DNA from: Thiodiazotropha sp037384425 | Lineage (GTDB): Bacteria; Pseudomonadota; Gammaproteobacteria; Chromatiales; Chromatiaceae | Assembly: GCA_037384425.1 (NCBI GenBank) | Contig: JARROA010000005.1 | Location: forward strand, 1-64,000 | Direction: 5' to 3' | Length of the DNA: 64,000 bases | Shown: positions 8,922 to 18,600 of the stretch, piece after piece | Layout of the letters: each line of letters opens with the position of its first letter | Numbering within the stretch: position 1 is the first letter of the stretch | Position numbers and translations under genes: made by a program | The notes under the pieces: model-generated | Database searches by the model: none | Told to the model about the DNA's origin: nothing | The model's input: the letters and a program-made list of their open reading frames with translations, nothing else

Positions 8922-9938
8922 TCAGAGATGGCTGCCGTATCGCTCCATCAGATAACAGAGGCAATCCTGTCGGATCACCTCGATGTCCTTGGTCAGCATG
9001 GAGGGCATCACCGTGCGCTGCAGAAAGAGCCTTCCGTCCCTGAGCGCCAGATAGTTCTGTAGCACATCCCGCCCCTGTTCGTCACGAACATCCAACAGAG
9101 AGAGTCCGCTGCCGTTGATCCGGCCAAGAGGCGTACCCGGAAGTAACTCCTGGAAGTTGAGTCGATCGAGATCGGGTTCGAAGACGATATCCCCGGCCGC
9201 CGGTGCAAAGCCGATGTCCGCCTGCGGCGATACGGTGACCCGGGCCACGGTATGAAACAGATCGATGTCCTGATGAGTCACAGGATGCTGCGGATGTTCG
9301 GCCAGGTGCAGACTGGCCTCCAGGTATTGCTCCGCATGCTCGACCCCGTGCGCCTGGCCAACCTTGCCGCACTCCAGGGTCACCGCCGGACAGAGTTCGG
9401 CAAAGGCCATCGACTGCACCCCCCTGGGCCGCAGGAAATAGACCACGGTGCGACCGAACAGCAGTGCCAGATGCAGAAAGGGCGTATCCAGCCGGTTGAC
9501 GCAGGCATAGTGGGGATTGAGGCCGGTGTTGTTGTGCACGTCGATGCTGGCGAAAGGCTCGCGCTCACGCATGATCTCCACCACCCGGGCCATCATGCCT
9601 GCTTCAGGGCTCAGCTGATCCTCCTCGCCGCCCGGCCAGACCCGGTTGAAATCGGGCTGTCCAGGTAACCGGCGCACACGAAAGGCCGCCGCCTTCACGT
9701 TGCCGATAAAGAGGCTGATCGCCCGCGGCAGTGCCCGTCCCCCCTCATAGCGCGCCAGCAGACGCCGTACCGCCTCCCAGCCGACCGTCTCGTTGCCGTG
9801 CATCAAGACGGAGACGAACAGCGGCGCCGGACGCTGTCCGGGCAGATGGATCAGGGTCGGCCCCTGCAGCCACTCGGACAGGTGCTCCGCTTGGACCTGG
9901 AGCAGACCCTCGGGCAGATATTCGATCTCATGCAACAT
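8922..9938 (-). CDS. Succinylglutamate desuccinylase/aspartoacylase-family zinc hydrolase
   Basis: M14-like zinc amidohydrolase (338 residues) of the AstE/aspartoacylase group. Zinc ligands are visible as H47 and E50 in MHGNET, and a third histidine in DVHNNTG (H135). The likely catalytic glutamate is E189 in TLECG. I chose ATG 9938 because a GGGA site lies eight bases before it; a GTG at 9944 would sit too close. The substrate cannot be read from sequence. No other arginine-succinyltransferase pathway gene is nearby, so it is probably not AstE. It follows the GCS2-family gene by 15 bases and is likely co-transcribed with it. Confidence 0.8.
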   Translation of the reverse strand: MLHEIEYLPEGLLQVQAEHLSEWLQGPTLIHLPGQRPAPLFVSVLMHGNETVGWEAVRRLLARYEGGRALPRAISLFIGNVKAAAFRVRRLPGQPDFNRVWPGGEEDQLSPEAGMMARVVEIMREREPFASIDVHNNTGLNPHYACVNRLDTPFLHLALLFGRTVVYFLRPRGVQSMAFAELCPAVTLECGKVGQAHGVEHAEQYLEASLHLAEHPQHPVTHQDIDLFHTVARVTVSPQADIGFAPAAGDIVFEPDLDRLNFQELLPGTPLGRINGSGLSLLDVRDEQGRDVLQNYLALRDGRLFLQRTVMPSMLTKDIEVIRQDCLCYLMERYGSHL

Positions 9939-9953
9939 TGTCACATTCCCAGC

Positions 9954-11375
9954 TTACAGCGACCAATCGTGCACGGCACGACCACTCTCCTGATGATTCA
10001 GATAGTCCTGCATCAGGCCATGAAACTCCCGTCCATGGCGGGCCACCCAGGCACGCTGCCAGGCGGCGCCGGTCTGACGTTTCGCCACCCGGCGTTCGAT
10101 AATACCGAGCCAATGCTCGATCTCTTGCGTGTCCACCTGCAGACGCCCGAGGCCGGCCCTGGCCACTGGCAGCAGCTTATCGGCGATCAGCTGCCCCATC
10201 TCCACCCGCTCGATGTCGAACCAGGCCACCTCCGCTGACAATCCGGCACGAGCGGCGGCGTAAAAATTGCTGCGGGCACGGTCGAATTTCAAACGCTCGG
10301 TCGGCTGTGACTCCCGTTCCAGCAGACCGACCACCAGACCGAAATAGAAAGCCGCGTTGGCGATCGAATCGACGATGCTCGGACCCGCCGGCACCACCCG
10401 ATGCTCGATCCGCAGGTGCGGCTCCCCCTCTTCATCGAAGCCGATCAACGGGCGATTCCAGCGCCAGATGGTACCGTTGTGCAAGCGCAGATGCGGCAGT
10501 CGCCCGGTGGGCTCATCCATCAGCAGAGGCAGCAGTACGGGATAGCGCAGCAGATTGGCGGTGAAATTCTCCATCATCGATTCGTAGACATAGCGGATAC
10601 CGAAGCTGACCCGCTTAGTCAGGTCCGAACTGCCGACGGAGATCGACTGCTCGAACAAGGGGATGCGCGTTTCGTCCCACAGATCACAGCCGAAGAGGTA
10701 GGGTGAATTGGCGCTGACCGCCACCATCGGCGCGGAGACGATCTTCGACAGGTTGTAGAGCGCGACCGCCTGCTTGGCGTCGTCCGCCTGCATATGGATC
10801 TGAAACGAGGTGGCGGCCGATTCCAGCATCACATCCTCGTGGATCAGGTGCAGCGCCTCCCGCCCCTCGATGTCGAGCCGGACCGGCTGGCCATTGCGCA
10901 ATCGAAATATCTGCTCGTTGAGCGCCCGATAGCGATTGAGCGGTGACATATTAGACAGGCTGAGCGCCGATTGTTGCAGGGTCGGCAGCACGCCGATCAT
11001 GCCCATCCGCAAACCCAGCTCACCGGCACGCAGGTTGCACTTCCCCCAGAGCGCCTCCAACTCTCGCGCCATGCGAGCGAAGACATCGCCCTGCAGCGGC
11101 CGGGCACGGCTATTGAGCTCCAGATTGAAGGTGGCCAGTTCGGGCACCACCAACGGCTCATCGAAACCTTCCATGAAGACCTGGTTCTCAGGTGCCGGAT
11201 CACCGTTTTCCTGCAGCAAACAGGCCTCCAGTTCCATACCGGCCAGACTCTCACGGTGAGAAAAACGCCCCTCCTCGAACCACTGCGAAAGCAGCCGTGT
11301 TTCGTCCTCGAGACGTCGCACGAACTCTGCGAAATCCGCTTCGGTAAAACGGCTGGAGGATATCTCCTGTCCCAT
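9954..11375 (-). CDS. Glutamate-cysteine ligase family 2 (GCS2-type) protein
   Basis: Protein of 473 residues in the GCS2 branch of carboxylate-amine ligases, which join glutamate to an amine with ATP. Supporting features are the GMELEACLL segment near residue 47, a NLELNSR segment, and the SFQIHMQ stretch in the central domain. I set the start at ATG 11375 (MGQEISS), preceded by GAGGCG; the in-frame region upstream overlaps murU. Relatives are often named glutamate-cysteine ligase, but many have no proven substrate. Its neighbour is an amidohydrolase that would break a similar bond, which hints at synthesis and hydrolysis of a gamma-glutamyl or acyl-amino compound; that is inference. Confidence 0.75.
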   Translation of the reverse strand: MGQEISSSRFTEADFAEFVRRLEDETRLLSQWFEEGRFSHRESLAGMELEACLLQENGDPAPENQVFMEGFDEPLVVPELATFNLELNSRARPLQGDVFARMARELEALWGKCNLRAGELGLRMGMIGVLPTLQQSALSLSNMSPLNRYRALNEQIFRLRNGQPVRLDIEGREALHLIHEDVMLESAATSFQIHMQADDAKQAVALYNLSKIVSAPMVAVSANSPYLFGCDLWDETRIPLFEQSISVGSSDLTKRVSFGIRYVYESMMENFTANLLRYPVLLPLLMDEPTGRLPHLRLHNGTIWRWNRPLIGFDEEGEPHLRIEHRVVPAGPSIVDSIANAAFYFGLVVGLLERESQPTERLKFDRARSNFYAAARAGLSAEVAWFDIERVEMGQLIADKLLPVARAGLGRLQVDTQEIEHWLGIIERRVAKRQTGAAWQRAWVARHGREFHGLMQDYLNHQESGRAVHDWSL

Positions 11376-11379
11376 CGTT

Positions 11380-12042
11380 TCAAACGCCTCGAAGTTGCCT
11401 GTCCAGGGTCTGCAAACGCTCCGCAGTACCCACATCGACCCAGAGGCCCGGATGCTGGATACCGCTCACTTTGGATTCGGCCATGGCCTTTCTCAATATA
11501 GGTGCCAATGGAAAAGCACCCGGCTGACAGCCCGCAAACAGCCTCGGATGGTAAACACCGATGCCACTGAATGTGAGGCGCTCTCCCTCGCTATCGGACA
11601 CGCGTCCACCCTGCAACACGAAATCCCCCCGCGGATGGTGAGACGGATTGGGCACCAGGACCAGATGAGCCAACATGCCCTGCGGCAGTCCGAGTCGGCT
11701 GAAATCGATATCGCACCAGATGTCTCCGTTCACCACCAGAAACGGGGCCTCTCCTAATAAGGGTAGCGCACGAAAAATGCCTCCGCCGGTCTCCAGTGCA
11801 CTGCCTTCGGGCGAATAGTGGATGTTTACTCCCCAGGCCGATCCATCGCCCAGTTCCGCTTCGATCATCTGCCCCAGATGGGCATGGTTGATCACCAGCT
11901 GTCGGATACCCGAGGCGGCGAGACGTTCGATGTGGTGGACGATCAACGGCTTGCCGGCCACAGGCAGGAGAGGCTTGGGCAGTCTGTCGGTCAATGGCCG
12001 CATACGTTCGCCACGTCCGGCCGCCAGTATCATGGCCTTCAT
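11380..12042 (-). CDS. murU: N-acetylmuramate-1-phosphate uridylyltransferase (MurU-like)
   Basis: Sugar-phosphate nucleotidyltransferase (220 residues). The signature LAAGRGERMRPLT...PKP is at 6-24 and the metal-binding NGD is at 105-107. Length and sequence style match MurU, which makes UDP-MurNAc in the cell-wall recycling bypass, rather than the longer GlmU or RfbA enzymes. The partner kinase AmgK, normally next door, is encoded 36 kb away here (48069-49064). A four-base gap to the GCS2-type gene suggests an operon of murU, GCS2-type and aspartoacylase-like genes. Confidence 0.8.
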   Translation of the reverse strand: MKAMILAAGRGERMRPLTDRLPKPLLPVAGKPLIVHHIERLAASGIRQLVINHAHLGQMIEAELGDGSAWGVNIHYSPEGSALETGGGIFRALPLLGEAPFLVVNGDIWCDIDFSRLGLPQGMLAHLVLVPNPSHHPRGDFVLQGGRVSDSEGERLTFSGIGVYHPRLFAGCQPGAFPLAPILRKAMAESKVSGIQHPGLWVDVGTAERLQTLDRQLRGV

Positions 12043-12132
12043 CTCATTCTTGTTCCTGCGCTCAGTCGCCCGTGCGTTTATGCAGCCCTCATGCTAGCAA
12101 TGAATCCCTGTCGGGTGCCATGCCGCCCAGGC

Positions 12133-12158
12133 AAAAGAAAGGGGCCGGTCGGCCCCTT
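12133..12158 (-). terminator. Rho-independent terminator downstream of rho
   Basis: Stem AAGGGGCC/GGCCCCTT (12139-12158, loop GGTC), followed on the - strand by TTTCTTTT. It is placed 30 bases past the rho stop codon. Confidence 0.8.
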
Positions 12159-12187
12159 CGTATGAGATATCGGCAACGAAACCTGCG

Positions 12188-13444
<1,257 letters not shown>

Positions 13445-13616
13445 AGTGGTGTAGGAATTGTGGTTTTTTCAGAGGTTCTCGGGGAAGGATGCACACCTCA
13501 GAAGGGTGTGGCCGGATTAAAATGTTTTGTGTTCCGGGCAGACGTGAAGCGGTTCAGGATGGCTTGGCGCCCGCAGACGGCGGGCGGCGATGGCGGCTCC
13601 GCGCCTGCGTTTGTCG

Positions 13617-13943
13617 TTACAGGTTACTATCGATAAAGGCGACCAGTTGCGATTTGGAGACGGCACCCACCTTGGTGGCCTCGACCTCGCCATTCTTGAA
13701 CAGCATCAGCGTGGGAATGCCACGAATGCCATAGCGGGGAGGCGTATCGGGATTGTCGTCGATATTCAGCTTGGCGACTTTCAAACGGCCGGAATACTCC
13801 GTGGCGATTTCGTCCAGCACCGGCGCGATCATCTTACAGGGACCGCACCACTCCGCCCAGTAGTCTATCAGCACGGGCTCACTGGATTTGAGGACGTCCG
13901 ATTCGAAGGAATCATCGGTAACATGAACAATCTGCTCACTCAT
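13617..13943 (-). CDS. trxA: Thioredoxin 1
   Basis: Classic thioredoxin (108 residues) with the redox-active WCGPC (Cys33 and Cys36), the cis-proline segment GIPT and the buried Asp in LIDYW. I start at ATG 13943 (MSEQIVHV), with GGAG 11 bases upstream; seven additional in-frame codons upstream do not match the family. It donates electrons to ribonucleotide reductase and other enzymes. It precedes rho in the same direction. Confidence 0.97.
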   Translation of the reverse strand: MSEQIVHVTDDSFESDVLKSSEPVLIDYWAEWCGPCKMIAPVLDEIATEYSGRLKVAKLNIDDNPDTPPRYGIRGIPTLMLFKNGEVEATKVGAVSKSQLVAFIDSNL

Positions 13944-14145
13944 TGATTGAGTATCTCCGACCATTTTTGGGAGTTAACTGAGGCAGATGCGGACGCCATC
14001 CGCACGCCTTAACATGAATCCAGAACGATTCCATGAGTCAATGCAATTGAAAATATGGGACGGGCGTCTGGACGAGAATGGATATTCAAGCCTAAAACAT
14101 TCCGTATTTCAAGACCTCAGAGCAATTTCATCCGTTTTTTGCCAG

Positions 14146-14463
14146 TTAATCGGATGTGCCGCTATCAATCCCGTTCAAAAGCGGTTCGATCCGGCACAGA
14201 TGGGCGATCGAGCGCATGGCCTCCGGCAGCCCCTCCACGGCCACCTCGGACCCGGCGACGGCCGCACGCGCCTTCCACTCGAGCAGCAGGGCCAGCCCGG
14301 CGCTGTCAGCGGCCGTGACCCGGGAGAGATCGATCTCCAGATCCTGGGGCTTGTTGAAATAGGTCTCCGATTGGCGCAACAGCTGCTTCGCCGTGGCAAA
14401 GGTCATCTCACCCTCGACATGGAAGCGGAAGGCCCCGTCTCTCACGATTTGCGCATCGGCCAC
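14146..14463 (-). CDS. mlaB: STAS-domain protein, MlaB
   Basis: STAS-domain protein (105 residues) expected to bind and activate the MlaF ATPase. The STAS core is clear: LEIDLSRVTAADSAGLALLLEW, with the conserved serine after the Asp. It follows mlaD after seven bases with no room for mlaC, which normally lies between mlaD and mlaB. It ends the mlaFEDB operon. Confidence 0.9.
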   Translation of the reverse strand: MADAQIVRDGAFRFHVEGEMTFATAKQLLRQSETYFNKPQDLEIDLSRVTAADSAGLALLLEWKARAAVAGSEVAVEGLPEAMRSIAHLCRIEPLLNGIDSGTSD

Positions 14464-14470
14464 GCCGGGG

Positions 14471-14947
14471 TTACTCCGATGCGGCGGCGTTCTCTTCCGC
14501 CTTGCTGAAGAGGAACTGACCGATGATCTCTTCCAGTACCAGAGCCGACTGGGTGATCATGATCTCGCTGCCTTGCTGCAGATTCTCCAGGCTCCCGCCG
14601 GGATCAAACCCGACATACTGTTCACCCAGCAGACCCGAGGTATAGATCTTGGCGATGGTATCCTCGGGAATCTTGTCGTACGCCGGCTCGATCTGCATGG
14701 TGACCACGGCCTCAAAGGTTTTCTGATCGTAGCCGATGTCGACCACCCGACCGATGCGCACGCCCGCCATCGAGACTGGAGACCGCACCTTGAGGCCGCC
14801 GATATTGTCGAAGCGCGCCGTCACCTCATAACCGTCGCTGGTCGTGATGCTGGCCAGGTTGCTCACCTGCATGGCGAGGAAAAAGAGCGCCACCAGGCCA
14901 GCCGCCATGAAGGCACCGACGGCAATTTCCACCAGTCTATTGTTCAT
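14471..14947 (-). CDS. mlaD: Phospholipid-transport MCE protein MlaD
   Basis: Single-MCE-domain protein (158 residues) that forms the periplasmic hexameric ring of the Mla transporter. One amino-terminal membrane helix (about 6-28) is followed by the MCE domain with the typical RFDNIGGLKVRSPVSMAGV and LLGEQYVGFDPG segments. I use ATG 14947, with GGAG six bases upstream, rather than an in-frame TTG at 14959. It begins one base after the mlaE stop. Confidence 0.95.
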   Translation of the reverse strand: MNNRLVEIAVGAFMAAGLVALFFLAMQVSNLASITTSDGYEVTARFDNIGGLKVRSPVSMAGVRIGRVVDIGYDQKTFEAVVTMQIEPAYDKIPEDTIAKIYTSGLLGEQYVGFDPGGSLENLQQGSEIMITQSALVLEEIIGQFLFSKAEENAAASE

Positions 14948-14948
14948 C

Positions 14949-15728
14949 TCATTCTCCAAACATCAACGCGGTCAGCACAAAGTCGAGCACCAGCACCGCC
15001 AGCGCGGAGTGGACCACCGTCTGCGTGGTGGAACGGCTCACCCCGGTCGAGGTGGGTACCGTGTCATAGCCCTGAAACAGCGCAATCCAGGTGCAGACCA
15101 CGCCGAACACCAGGCTCTTGATGACCCCGTTCACCACATCTTCGTTCCAATCGATCTTGGCCTGCATCTGGCTCCAGAAGGCGCCGTCGTCCACCCCCAG
15201 CAGGCCTACGCTGACGAAGTAGCCACCGAGCACACCCACGGCGCTGAACATGGCCGCCAGCAAGGGCATGGAGATGAAACCGGCGAAAAAGCGGGGGGTG
15301 AGAATGCGGCGGATCGGGTCCACCGCCATCATCTCGAGCCCCGACAGCTGCTCAGTGGCCTTCATCAGTCCGATCTCCGCCGTCAGCGCGGACCCGGCGC
15401 GGCCGGCGAACAGCAGCGCAGTCACCACCGGCCCGAGTTCGCGTACCAGGGAGGCGGCGACCATCACGCCCAGGCTGTCCTCGGCGGCGAACTGGGAGAG
15501 CACGTAGTAACCCTGCAGGCCCAGCACCATGCCCACGAAGAGCCCCGAGACGGCGACGATCACAACCGTGCGCACGCCGATACTCTGAATCTGCGCCACC
15601 AGCAGACCGAGGCGCGGCAGCAGGCTGGTGATACCGGCCAGGATCTGCAACAGCAGCAGATGGCCGCGCCCCAGCCGCTCCAGGGCCTGGATGCCTTTGC
15701 GTCCGAACAGGGCGAGGGTATCGAGCAT
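14949..15728 (-). CDS. mlaE: Phospholipid-transport permease MlaE
   Basis: MlaE/YrbE permease (259 residues) with about five membrane helices and an interfacial amino-terminal helix. Conserved segments include RELGPVVTALLFAGRAGSAL and the cytoplasmic coupling EIGLMKATEQLSGLEMMAVDP. The ATG overlaps the mlaF stop (TGATG); a GTG one codon upstream is also possible. With MlaF it forms the inner-membrane ABC core that moves phospholipid between the inner and outer membrane. Confidence 0.96.
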   Translation of the reverse strand: MLDTLALFGRKGIQALERLGRGHLLLLQILAGITSLLPRLGLLVAQIQSIGVRTVVIVAVSGLFVGMVLGLQGYYVLSQFAAEDSLGVMVAASLVRELGPVVTALLFAGRAGSALTAEIGLMKATEQLSGLEMMAVDPIRRILTPRFFAGFISMPLLAAMFSAVGVLGGYFVSVGLLGVDDGAFWSQMQAKIDWNEDVVNGVIKSLVFGVVCTWIALFQGYDTVPTSTGVSRSTTQTVVHSALAVLVLDFVLTALMFGE

Positions 15729-16543
15729 CACCTGCCCCCCCGCATGCTCAGCAGGTCTTCCTGCAGCGGCGGCGCCTCGTAGTGAAAACCGACCGGCCCG
15801 TCGGGCAGACCGCTCATGAACTGACGCACCGCCTCCGACGAGGAGGTATCGATCTGATCCGGGGTACCCTGCTCGAGCACCTTGCCGCCATTGATCACAT
15901 AGATGTAGTCGGATATGCCGGCGGTCTCCTCGACATCGTGCGAGACCAGAATGCTGGTCAGGCCCACCGCGTCGTTGAGCCGGCGCACCAGCTGCGCCAA
16001 CACCCCCATGGAGATGGGGTCCTGACCGGTGAAGGGCTCGTCGTACATCACCATCATGGGATCGAGCGCGATGGCGCGCGCCAGGGCGACGCGTCGTGCC
16101 ATACCCCCGGAGAGCGCGGATGGCATCAGGTCACGTGCGCCGCGAAGGCCCACCGCCTCCAGTTTCATCAACACCAGTCGACGTATCATCGTCTCCGGCA
16201 GGTCGGTGTGTTCGCGCAGGGGATAGGCCACGTTGTCGTAGACCGAGAGATCGGTCAGCAACGCGCCGGTTTGAAACAGCATGCCCATGCGCATGCGCAG
16301 CTTGTAGAGGGCCGAGCGCGACAGCTTGTGCACATTCAGTCCGTCCACCTCGATGGTGCCGCGAGCGGGCTGCAGCTGTCCGCCGATCAACTTCAACAGC
16401 GTGGTCTTTCCGGTACCGCTGGGGCCCATGATGGCCGTCACCCTGCCACGGGGGATATCGATATCCACGCCATCGAATATGACGCGATTGCCACGAGCGA
16501 AGTGAAGATCACGGATTTTGATCAGCGTTTGGTCGTTGTTCAC
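15728..16543 (-). CDS. mlaF: Phospholipid-transport ATP-binding protein MlaF
   Basis: ABC ATPase (271 residues). Walker A is GPSGTGKTT (40-48), the signature LSGGM is at 144-148, and Walker B is MVMYDEPF followed by a SHD H-loop. The start is GTG; no in-frame ATG occurs upstream before non-coding sequence, and AGG lies six bases before it. It is the first gene of mlaFEDB. Confidence 0.96.
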   Translation of the reverse strand: MNNDQTLIKIRDLHFARGNRVIFDGVDIDIPRGRVTAIMGPSGTGKTTLLKLIGGQLQPARGTIEVDGLNVHKLSRSALYKLRMRMGMLFQTGALLTDLSVYDNVAYPLREHTDLPETMIRRLVLMKLEAVGLRGARDLMPSALSGGMARRVALARAIALDPMMVMYDEPFTGQDPISMGVLAQLVRRLNDAVGLTSILVSHDVEETAGISDYIYVINGGKVLEQGTPDQIDTSSSEAVRQFMSGLPDGPVGFHYEAPPLQEDLLSMRGGR

Positions 16544-16803
16544 AGCGGCCTGATGTGGAATGGCGGGCGTCTTGTCCCGGAAACCCGGCCATTGTGTCGG
16601 CGAGGCCTGGGGGCGTCAAGCCAATGCCGGTAAATTGAGTAACTGGTGCGGGGGCGCGGCAATCCCGGAAATCTCCTGCGCAAATGTTCGACCACGCATT
16701 GCTCGGCAGGTCTTCCGGTTTCCGGCTACCCTCTCTCGGCAGTGGAGGTGAACCCCTGGCCTTGTCTCAGGCATAATCACCCTAGCGAAAACGGGGACGG
16801 GGC

Positions 16804-16989
16804 ATGGCGGACATACTTACATTCAAACGGCCCAAGGCCGCCGAACGGCACAAAGGCAAGGGGCTCTGCCGTGAGGGTTTCCACAAGTGGGAGGTCGACA
16901 AACAGTCGGTCTTCGACGTCAAACAAGGCCGGCTGGTGACCCGTTACCGCTGCCGGCGCTGCGGTAAGCTACGCACCAGCGCCGACTGA
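16804..16989 (+). CDS. Small putative zinc-ribbon protein
   Basis: Hypothetical protein of 61 residues, Lys/Arg-rich. Cys22, His27 and the pair Cys50/Cys53 (YRCRRCGK) are spaced like a short zinc ribbon. The reading frame stands alone between mlaF (divergent) and a converging ferredoxin-like gene whose stop is two bases away. The composition and the four metal-ligand candidates suggest a real gene. I do not know its function. Confidence 0.65.
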   Translation: MADILTFKRPKAAERHKGKGLCREGFHKWEVDKQSVFDVKQGRLVTRYRCRRCGKLRTSAD

Positions 16990-16990
16990 T

Positions 16991-17299
16991 TCAGATACGC
17001 AAGCGTTCGACCACCTCGCCAGCGACCAGGTGTTTTTCGAAGATCTCGTCCATGTCCTCCCGGTCCACGTAGGTGTACCAGACATCATCCGGGTAGACCA
17101 CCATCACCGGTCCCAGAGAACAGCGGTCGAGGCAACCCGCGGTATTGACCCGGATACCGCCGGGACCCGCCAGCCCCGCCTCCTTGACCCGCTTCTTCAA
17201 ATAGTCGCGCATGCGTTTCGCCCCGTGCTGGGCGCAGAAGGGGCGACCGTCATCCCTTTCATTGACGCAGAAGAAGAGGTGGTATCGATAATATGACAT
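16991..17299 (-). CDS. Thioredoxin-like [2Fe-2S] ferredoxin
   Basis: Protein of 102 residues in the thioredoxin-fold [2Fe-2S] ferredoxin family. The four cluster cysteines follow the family pattern: C11 and C22 (CVNERDDGRPFC), then C56 and C60 (AGCLDRCSLGP). Family members act as small electron carriers; no specific partner is known. It converges on the 61-residue zinc-ribbon gene and is divergent from the GlcF-like Fe-S gene, a possible redox partner by location only. Confidence 0.88.
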   Translation of the reverse strand: MSYYRYHLFFCVNERDDGRPFCAQHGAKRMRDYLKKRVKEAGLAGPGGIRVNTAGCLDRCSLGPVMVVYPDDVWYTYVDREDMDEIFEKHLVAGEVVERLRI

Positions 17300-17384
17300 G
17301 TTGGCGCACTTCCCGCGGTGATCGCTGAACCGTTAACCGCTATTATAGGGGCTGATTCAGCCATACCACCTCGTCCATCGTAAC

Positions 17385-18569
17385 GTGACCCCCGAACATC
17401 TGCTGAAAGAGGCGGACCGCTGTGTAAAGTGCGGTCTCTGTCTGCCCCATTGTCCGACCTACCTGAAATGGCAGAGCGAGGCCGACTCCCCGCGCGGACG
17501 CATCAGCCTGCTCCAGGCGCTGGCCGCCGGCGAACTGCGCAACAGTCCTGGGATGGAACGTCATATCGACCGCTGTCTCGGCTGTCTGGCCTGTGAGACC
17601 GCGTGCCCATCGGGGGTCCGTTACGGCCAACTCATCGATGGCGGCCGCGCTCTGCTCAATCAACAGCGTCCCTCACGACAACGTTGGCGGCGGGTCTTCG
17701 ACCTGCTCAGCGACCGTCATCGGCTCGACCGTTGGCGCTCCTGGTACCGTTTGCTGCGCCGTCTGCGCTTGACCCGACTGGCGGCCCTGATGCCATCGCC
17801 GAACATGCGCCGCATGGCCAAAATGGGCGAGCAACTGTCCGACGAATCACAACTCCTGAGCGGGCTGCACCCGGCCGCGCTGCCCACCGGCAGGCTGGTG
17901 CAGCTCTTCGTCGGCTGTGTAAGCAGTCAGACCGAACAGCCACTGATCCGGGAGGCGACCGCCTTGCTGTCGCGTCTCGGTTTCGCGGTGGAGATACCCG
18001 AGGCACAGGCCTGCTGCGGCGCCATCCACCGGCACAACGGCTTTCCCGAGCAGGCCGATAGACTCTGCAGCGAGAACCGTCGCCTGCTGCAGGGCAGTCG
18101 CGCCGAGACATTGATCACTCTGGCCAGCGCCTGTCAGCTGGAGCTCTCCACCCATCTGGACAGCCCGCTGCCGGTGACGGCCCTGGCCGACTTCCTGCTC
18201 GACCTGCCAGCCGGCTCGCTGGCACCCCTGCAGCCACTACAGCAGCGGGTGGCACTGCACACGCCCTGCACCTGCCATGACGATCGCAGTCGCCAGCTGC
18301 TCGAACAGATCCCGGGTATAGACCTCATCGAACTGCCGGAAAACGGCCTCTGCTGCGGTGCGGCAGGCACCTATCTGCTGACCCAACCAGAGGCCTCTAT
18401 CAGCCTGGGCAGCGCCAAAATCGAGCATCTGCGCACCAGCGGCGCGGAAGTTCTCGTCACCAGCAATACCGGTTGCGCCCTCCAGTTCCGCCAGCTGATA
18501 CAGGAGACCGGGCTGAGGGTCGAGGTGCTGCATCCCATCCAACTCCTCTTGCGGCAGATGAAGGCTTGA
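17385..18569 (+). CDS. GlcF-like (Fe-S)-binding oxidoreductase subunit
   Basis: Protein of 394 residues with the architecture of the glycolate oxidase iron-sulfur subunit. Two [4Fe-4S] motifs (C13, C16, C19, C23 and C64, C67, C70, C74) are followed by two cysteine-rich CCG domains (CCGAIHRHNG and CCGAAGTY). These CCG domains are also found in LldE, GlpC and HdrB. No glcD or glcE neighbour is present, so the electron donor is unknown. The start is a GTG; the frame has no ATG between a stop at 17346 and this codon. Confidence 0.82.
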   Translation: MTPEHLLKEADRCVKCGLCLPHCPTYLKWQSEADSPRGRISLLQALAAGELRNSPGMERHIDRCLGCLACETACPSGVRYGQLIDGGRALLNQQRPSRQRWRRVFDLLSDRHRLDRWRSWYRLLRRLRLTRLAALMPSPNMRRMAKMGEQLSDESQLLSGLHPAALPTGRLVQLFVGCVSSQTEQPLIREATALLSRLGFAVEIPEAQACCGAIHRHNGFPEQADRLCSENRRLLQGSRAETLITLASACQLELSTHLDSPLPVTALADFLLDLPAGSLAPLQPLQQRVALHTPCTCHDDRSRQLLEQIPGIDLIELPENGLCCGAAGTYLLTQPEASISLGSAKIEHLRTSGAEVLVTSNTGCALQFRQLIQETGLRVEVLHPIQLLLRQMKA

Positions 18570-18600
18570 AGCCGTGCCCTGCCAGCGCTAAGGTTTGGCC

